Origin: Gyrodactylus bullatarudis
Taxonomy: Eukaryota > Platyhelminthes > Monogenea > Gyrodactylidea > Gyrodactylidae
Direction of reading: 5' to 3'
NCBI GenBank assembly: GCA_012064415.1
Contig: SSNU01000094.1
Location: forward strand, 204,643 to 268,642
Length of the DNA stretch: 64,000 bases
Shown: positions 57,332 to 64,000 of the stretch, piece after piece
How the letters are laid out: each line of letters starts with the position of its first letter
Position numbering within the stretch: position 1 is the first letter of the stretch
Position numbers and translations under genes: made by a program
Notes under the pieces: model-generated
Seen by the model: only the letters and a program-made list of their open reading frames with translations
Told to the model about the DNA's origin: nothing
Databases searched by the model: none

Positions 57332-60300
57332 ATGACGAATCCCAGTCTCGCAACATTAGGCTTCATTCTTTTGTGCATTGTCAAGGCTCAGTACTCAAAC
57401 TATTCCATAAGAGATAATCTATGTCCAAGTGGATATTGGCTAGCCAATGTGCGTAGGAACGAGCATACTGGAGCCCAATCCTTTGAGATTAAAGATTTGG
57501 AAACAAAAGCAGATGTTTGTAGGTATTGTGAGGAAATCAGCTGTTTCATTTTCAAGCATCCAAAACGATCAAAGAAGAAAATTGGTGGTAAGCTTATTTA
57601 TTGGAATCAGTCTGGAATAGATTTTCCATAAAAATTTAATTTTTTATTCTAGTTTTTGTTGATCTTTCAATCAAATTACACTTAATGGGATAAGTTTATT
57701 TCAGCATAATTGATTTTATCCTCTTATTTTGATGCTGAAAACCCTCTTTTGACCATCCTACCTCTTTCAAATCAATAAAAATTTTCAGCTCAAAGTCCAA
57801 AAAATGAGAATTTTACGTCAAATCGTAATGTGAAAAGGGACAATATTTCTCTTAAAATTAATTTTTTCCTTCAAATGGTGAAAGTAGGCAACATGATTCC
57901 TAAAATTTATTTGAATTTCATTTTCAAGTTTTTGATGAAACTTCATATCAACCATCTTCATGACTTAAATAGCTGCTCCCTTGTCTAATCATATTGATCA
58001 CACAGTTTTGTGCCTGTTTTTCAGATCGTTCACAATGTAAACTTTACATTGACTTTAGTTTTTGTATTAAACAGAAAACCATCATTCTATACCTTTTCAA
58101 AGTCCATGTTGGAGAAAGGTAGTTCTATGTGGAAGTAAAATATTTCTTTGTGATGGTTTGAAAATACTTTCTGAATGGACGTAGTAAATTGCATTTAAAT
58201 ATAGTTGAGTGAAAAATCTATTTGAAATAGAGCTTAACCAAAGTTGTTATTTATTCACAAAATTGTCACAGTAAAAAGGAATAGAGATAACTCAATGTGA
58301 TAGTATAAAAATGCAAAGTTATTTTATTTATTTGAATAATATCTTGATTGAGTGATGACAGCGAACGCGATACTTGATCTCAAAACAAAAAATAATCTTT
58401 CAATAGGGAAGATTTCGGTATATGGATTTGGAAGACAGTAGAAATTTCAAGAGAAAGTGGACTCATGCGGATAATGATAATCTGAGATAAATTATCAGTG
58501 ATAATGCATCAGTTTATAATCAGGTTGAAAGATTCAACTCTCAAGAGGCTACAATTTTGTGACTCACTCCTTATTCTTTCCAATTGAAAAGGCTCGGAAA
58601 GTTTCTAAATCTGGAGTTAAACCTGTAGAATCTATTGCATTGAAGAGGATTGTCCAGTTCAGACGAGTGTCGAATGGAATTTCGATCACTGAGCGTTGAA
58701 TGCAAATCCTTGAAGAAATAGCACTAAAAACTAGAAATTTATTCAATTTGCTAATCATGTTCGGACATTATCCTATTTGTATGCAAAAAAGCGAACTATT
58801 AGAATTTTAAGATAATAAAAAACTTAGCATTTTTATACTATCACATTGAATTATCTCTATTGCCTGTGACAATTTTGTGAATAAATAACAACTTTGGCCA
58901 TATGTACATTTCATAAAGCATCATCAGTGGGAATACTTTAATAAAACACTGTGTTAAACACAGTCTTACATGGAAAAATTCTACTTGATGATAGTTTCCA
59001 CTATCGTAGAGAATTTTTCGGTGATTTCAGATATGTTTTGGAGAATTATGCTTCTCTAAAATATTTTCATTGACAAATCTCTATTTTTTAACAACTAAAA
59101 ATCCATCCAGCTATAAATAAGACTGAATATTTAGACAAGGGAGAAAGTTATCAAATAAAATAGAAAATTTTCAATTCTCCTCCAACTGAAACAACAACTA
59201 TTTGTATTGAAACCAATTTTGTTTTCACTCTTTAAGAGAAAGAAGAACGTCTATGATTCAAAGCTAGCATAAGAACGAATTTATTTTGTAAATTATCGAT
59301 CAAAGCAGCATTTTTTGCTTTTCTTATCATACGAACGCATAATTATAATATATTCAGATTAAAGTCCTTTAACCTTCTCAACAACTGTTATCTTTGAGAT
59401 TTAGATTTTCTATCTCAAATGAATTTGAAAAAAAAATCATCTAAAACTTTTATACACGAAAGTTTATCTTCTAAGATCTATTATAATCTGAACTTTAACT
59501 GTCCTATTTTTACATTTTTCAATTCAGACACAAGCAGAACAAACCAAATAATTGAAAAATTTAATTTTTAGGCGGGCGTGTTCACTCCGTTTTTCACTTG
59601 TTGTTAAATAAAACTTCACAATTCTGAGATCTAAAAATTGACTAGATTAGTGTGGTTGAAAACATTTGAAAAAGAGAAAGTTTTAAAAATATAAAAATTA
59701 TTTTTTCAATAGAAAGCCAATTTTATCAGAATTCTTATTACTTGGAATTAATTAAATATGTCCATTGGAATCTCATAATATTTCTATTTAAAATAATTAA
59801 AATTTCGTTTCGAATAATCATTTTGATAGGAACTTAAATTGGTTCCAAAAATTAGTGAGTAAGGTTTTTCTTGATAAGCTGAAGAAGAACCTACTGATGT
59901 TGTCTGGGCAAAACATTTGACAAACTTTTGAGATCACTTCTAAATTCTTCACTGGAATAATATTATCAGTTTGGACTCATTTTTTAACACAAGATCACAA
60001 TTGAATATGGTAACATAACTACGTAGATATTTGCAGTAATCATTGTATGAATATTTTGATGTGTATTCTTCTTCGGTTCAGTTGAATGAAAAATGAATAC
60101 TCAATTGGGTTTAATCGATAGAGACATTCGTAAACTTGATTGCTACTCTTTATTTTATTCTACACTTACTTACCATAGTATCAAATAAATCTCTTGTCAT
60201 CATCATGTTTAATAAAACCATTGTTTACAAATTGTATTGATTTTTCAGAGACATTTTGTCTCAGATTTGGCGATCAAAATTAACTCTTGATTGATTTATC

Positions 60301-63300
60301 AAGAAGAAAATACACTGAACTTCCTAGAAAAAAAACAAGACGAGTTCAAAGTTGATATGATCGAGATTTTCGTTTTCGAATGAAAATCGATAAGATTCCA
60401 TTTTTAATCTAACTTTAGTTATGGAACCCCTTTTTTTCTTACCGATGACGTCATATCATGTAAGCTTTGCCATGTTGGGAGAACCCCGTTCTTATTTCAT
60501 TTTAACGTTGAGGTTCACTTATGAATTCAATGGTAATGTGAAAATGGTTGGTGTAAAGATAGGGATCTGCCAACATTATAATTATTCAACATCCTTCATT
60601 ATTAGAATAAGAACGAATTTTATGATATGATGCATAAAATTTAGGCAAGTGAAGCAACTTTTCATTGTGCATCAGATGGAGTTATTTTTATTTATGTAGA
60701 AACAAAAAATATATATTTCGCTTATTAATGGAGCTAGATTAATGGAAAAAGGTTTAGAGGCAAGAGCATAGCGATATTAGCCAAAATAAAATTTTTTATA
60801 ATTTTATTGTGAAGTTCAAGCCTTAATTGGCGCTTCAGAACACACGAGGTTCTAAAAATATTTTTGAAAATTAATGGTCGTACTCATGAGTAATCAGGCA
60901 GAAATATTTCGATAGATTAATTTTTGGATAATACATTTTCTAGGAAGTTTAATGTATGAAGAATTTATATTAAATGAAAAAGTAGACTTTTCACATGTCT
61001 ACTTTAAAGTAGGTCGACATTTTTTTAAAATTTAGTTTGAAAAATCTAGTTATAATTTTTAAATTATAAAATAATTTTTTCAACCGTTTCAACCTGTATA
61101 TAAGGTATTGATTGAAGAATATCACCTAAGCTGTTTTTCTCACATTAGCTTGGTTTAAAAAAACGTGTTAGATTTTGATGGAAAATTTTTACTGGACCTA
61201 TCTATCGTTCTTCAAGCTTTGATAATAAATAGATCAAGGATTATATTTTGGACCATGTGTTATATAAATCATTCGAATTCTCTTAAAAGAATCCATTCAA
61301 TAAAAATTAGTTAAAGTAGATTTAATTGGAATATAACCAACCTTTCTGATTCTGACTCAGGCTAGAAATCTCTAATATTCATCCAATAATAGGTTTCACC
61401 ATACTCAGTTATTGACGAAGAGTTGAGTTAAAATTTGAGAAGCCATCGTGAATTCTTTCATTAAATCCCAAAATTCCTAAACAATGTATCATATATATGA
61501 TATAAATATATTTACAGTAAAAATATATCTATTGAAACATCTTATTTTTATTGAAACACAGTGAATTTTCACATTTTCACAAAAACTCACTTTTTTCCTA
61601 TCTAAATGTATAGAAATCACTTGCTGGATTCTGATGGGTCGAGATAAATAATTCTTAATTAGGGGGTAATTATTCGTGTTTCAATAAAAATAAGATGTTT
61701 CAATAGAAATATTTTTACTGTATTATTCTATGACAATAATTTTTAAAATTACTGTTCCATTTTTGAATCTTAAAATAATCTTTTTTCTACTGTATAATTA
61801 TACTTACTATAAAGTATATTGTGCATAATAATGAAAATTCAGGTAAAACTGTGTCTAAAGATCGTAGAATCTAATCTGGTCTAAATTTTCGACTAAAAAT
61901 GTCCAGATTCTTCATCTACCTAATGATATATTTAAAAAATTACTTTCTCTTTACGTTCCTCGTCCGTATTGAAGAAAATCCTCTCATTGATACCATTTTC
62001 ATCTTAAACACAATAAGTTCAACCTTGTTTCTGTGAGATAAAAAATTTGGACTGAATAATCAACTGATTTCTGCTTCTTATTCCCTTTGAGATCAGCTGA
62101 TTCAATTCAGAATTAATCCAGAAATATTAACTCTATGAAATTCTCTATGAAATACATTAAAGAAACTTGATAGACCTAAACCTAATTGATATGATGTTGG
62201 GAATCTATTTTGGGAATGATTTTTACAGAAATCTCGAATTTTGCATCAAGAATTTTAATTGATTTGAAAGTTGGAGGTTGATCAAAAGTTTTTCAGGATC
62301 AAGATTAGACAGGAAAATCAATTCAACTGAATCTGATCTTATGCATAGTCACATTATCGTTTGGGAGCTGAATTTCGATTTTTTGATCGTTTTCACTACT
62401 TGAAAATCAATGAAATTTCGATAATTCAAAATCTCTCAATAATGGAGTGACTGTCGGTAATTTGACGGTGCTATTCAACTTTTTAATCTAATCTTGATCC
62501 AGAAAAAACTTTTTTGATCATCCTTCCACATTCAAATCAATAAAAATTTTCAGCTTAAAGTTCGAAAAAATGGAATTTTGGCGCCAAATGGGAATTTGAA
62601 AAATGACCATATTTTTCATAAAAATATTTTTTTTCAGAATTTTTTCTTCAAATGGTAAAAGCGGGCAACACAAAAAATCTTTACCAAATTCGAATTCTTG
62701 TTGAAAAAATCGAGATATCTGTAAAAATCATAGATTCCCAACTTCATATCAACCAACTTTACTTCGTAGGACAATGAATATTCACGAATCAATAAATGTG
62801 TGATTCAAAACAATATTTCCATTCGTATATTGAATTATAATTTTTATATTCTATTATTAACAATAAAAATTCATTATTAGATGATTTGGAAATTGAAGAA
62901 GATGCAAGTACTATAGAGCATTTGATGACGTGTAAAATGAATGAAAACCTGCCTCACCCTTCAATCATTGTTACTCATCTCGATTGTGTCCAGATGGGCT
63001 TTGAAGATTTATTTCATCTTCTATTATACCTTCCTGAGCACTCAAAATTCACAGAGCCAGTTGAGTTTATCGACCCGGAATTCTTAGATTGGATCGACAG
63101 TACAAAAACGAGATTGCTCAGCCTGGAGTTAGGGTTCCCAATGAAGAGGATACCTCAATTATTCATCAATCATTATACTCCATTATTAACTGTTAGTTTA
63201 ATCTAAATTTTACTTCTCTCTTATACAAACTTCAAATGAACTTGTAGTGAATTCATGTGAAAATAATTGACTCATCCATTGGTAATTGAAAAAAATGGTT

Positions 63301-63473
63301 TTGTAAGTTTAAATTTCCTTGAATATTTATGCTACTCCTATCAGGATCATATACATTTTGAATTCCATGTTACATCATCTATTAAATATCTGATTAAACA
63401 TGATTTTACTTCAATTGTGGCGTGTAAGATATTCTCAAAAACTCCATCTTCCTTCCTTGTCCGTGGTACCTAG
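57332..63473 (+). CDS. Putative secreted cysteine-containing protein, family unknown
   Basis: Exon 1 (57332-57587) encodes a clear signal peptide, MTNPSLATLGFILLCIVKAQ, so the internal ATG at 57332 is preferred to the one at 57263. It is followed by LCPSGYW and VCRYCEEISCFIF. It ends in phase 1 at GTAAGC. Exon 2 (62881-63191) begins after TTATTAG, fits that phase and encodes DDLEIEEDASTIEHLMTCK through LFINHYTPLLT. It then either stops at 63206 or uses the donor GTTAGT at 63192 and a last exon at 63345-63473 (acceptor TATCAG, phase 0, ending SFLVRGT). With three exons the product is 231 residues. There is one potential N-glycosylation site after the signal peptide (NYS). No domain is recognised; the last exon is the least certain part. 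Confidence 0.5.
57705..57968. mobile_element. MITE family A, partial copy (right half)
   Basis: TTTCAAATCAATAAAAATTT, a TTACGTCAAATCG block and TTCAAATGGTGAAAGTAGGC match 62530-62680. The right end reads AACTTCATATCAACC. The left half is missing. It lies in the 5.3-kb intron of the secreted-protein gene. Confidence 0.55.
58238..58897. mobile_element. MITE family D, about 660 bp with 80-bp inverted repeats
   Basis: The left arm, 58238-58320, starts CCAAAGTTGTTATTTATTCA. The right arm, 58815-58897, ends TGAATAAATAACAACTTTGG. Most positions match over about 80 bp. The short minus frame inside (58564-58758) shows no transposase motif. Target duplication could not be fixed. Confidence 0.7.
58898..61505. 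other. Intron of the secreted-protein gene without recognised elements
   Basis: AT-rich DNA. A 69-codon plus frame at 60421 is isolated. No gene or RNA is supported. Confidence 0.3.
61513..61722. mobile_element. MITE family B, complete copy of about 210 bp
   Basis: The arms are 61513-61560 and 61675-61722. CTATTGAAACATCTTATTTT is mirrored by AAAATAAGATGTTTCAATAG, continued by TTACAGTAAAAATAT against ATATTTTTACTGTA. The interior TCACTTGCTGGATTCTGATG matches 10500-10520 inverted. No coding content is present. Confidence 0.7.
62183..62760. mobile_element. MITE family A, complete copy
   Basis: The left end TTGATATGATGTTGGGAATC and right end GATTCCCAACTTCATATCAA are inverted repeats. The arms continue inward with TTTTTACAGAAATCTCGA against TCGAGATATCTGTAAAAA. 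The interior shares its core with the copies at 16.3, 20.2, 23.1 and 57.7 kb. It lies 120 bp before an exon acceptor. Confidence 0.7.
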
Positions 63474-64000
63474 ATTAGGATCCGTTTTAAGTTTACTTTG
63501 ATGGATATTGGAAATGACAGTTCTTACAGAAGTATTCAGATTAAAATTTTTGTTGATGAGACAGTTAGGTGTGTTTTGATCGGTTTATATGTTGATAAGA
63601 GAGGATAATGTATGCCAAAATATATTTAATATCTGAGGTAAAGAGTGTATGTGCAATGATGTGAATAGTAAACAGGGTAGTGCAGTGCGGTGCTTGTGGA
63701 GGAATGAATGGAATGGAAATAGAATATAATGGAATGGAATAGAATGTTCGATAATTTCTTCCCTGGGTATTTATATATTTGTGGCGTAGTCTTGGATTTC
63801 GTGTTGCAGATTTTATTTTTAAATATTCTTATTCTTTGGGTATTTTTATGTTATATTATTTAAATGTTTATTTGATGATCATTTGGAAAATTAGGGCAGA
63901 AATACAGCAAACTTCGAAATGCACTATTCTTTGTTTTGTCGGCGTGACAGGTGTTCCTCTCACACTTTTACGATATTTTTGAAGACATTGCTCTGGGCCT
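63474..64000. other. Right edge of window, no supported gene
   Basis: It contains an imperfect GGAATGGAATAGAATG-type repeat at 63700-63745. A 67-codon plus frame at 63779 is hydrophobic and unsupported. Confidence 0.35.

Noticed and set aside
1..64000. Bacterial or phage features (operons, ribosome binding sites, CRISPR, prophage)
   Set aside because: All recognised genes are eukaryotic with GT-AG introns and AATAAA signals. No spaced direct-repeat array was seen.

Overview
The window is AT-rich nuclear DNA (roughly 30 % GC by eye) from an animal. It carries spliced, intron-containing genes with clear metazoan relatives: translation release factor eRF1, importin-alpha of the KPNA3/4 type, a protein phosphatase 6 regulatory (SAPS) subunit, a SAP130-like Sin3/HDAC subunit, a sigma-like glutathione S-transferase and a TIS11/tristetraprolin-type zinc finger protein. 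A probable apical-junction-molecule-like protein points to a protostome. The species cannot be fixed from the sequence. Introns of 25-37 bp sit beside introns of 53-108 bp and introns of 5-10 kb. The very small 5' introns recall flatworms, but this is inference only.

Layout. 1-14.9 kb is repeat-rich intergenic DNA: many 5'-truncated non-LTR retrotransposon 3' ends, MITE pieces, and one gene, the TIS11-like gene (minus, 4834-5340). 14.96-38.55 kb is one large plus-strand gene (AJM-1-like, MYND zinc finger). Its two roughly 9-10 kb introns hold a nested inverted-repeat element, several MITEs, a fold-back element and a nearly intact Tc1-type transposon. 39.08-42.81 kb is the PP6 regulatory subunit gene (minus, 12 exons reconstructed with every splice phase matching). 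43.73-45.21 kb is eRF1 (plus, 4 exons). 45.70-46.61 kb is a single-exon pseudokinase (plus). 47.50-48.17 kb is the GST (minus, 2 exons). 49.78-53.43 kb is the SAP130-like gene (minus, 5 coding exons), head-to-head with importin-alpha (plus, 53.91-55.72 kb, 4 exons). 57.33-63.47 kb is a putative secreted Cys-containing protein of unknown family with a 5.3-kb intron full of MITE-like inverted repeats.

The genes form an ordinary eukaryotic housekeeping neighbourhood (translation termination, nuclear import, chromatin, phosphatase regulation, detoxification). No operon, CRISPR array, prophage or bacterial feature is present. The most notable biology is: (1) four independently supported ultra-short introns (25, 29, 29 and 37 bp) in conserved genes, (2) 23-bp microexons, (3) a degenerate kinase lacking recognisable HRD and DFG motifs, (4) a very young IR/DR-type Tc1 element broken by one homopolymer slip, (5) head-to-tail arrays of truncated LINE tails, and (6) a dispersed repeat with a hammerhead-ribozyme-like core.
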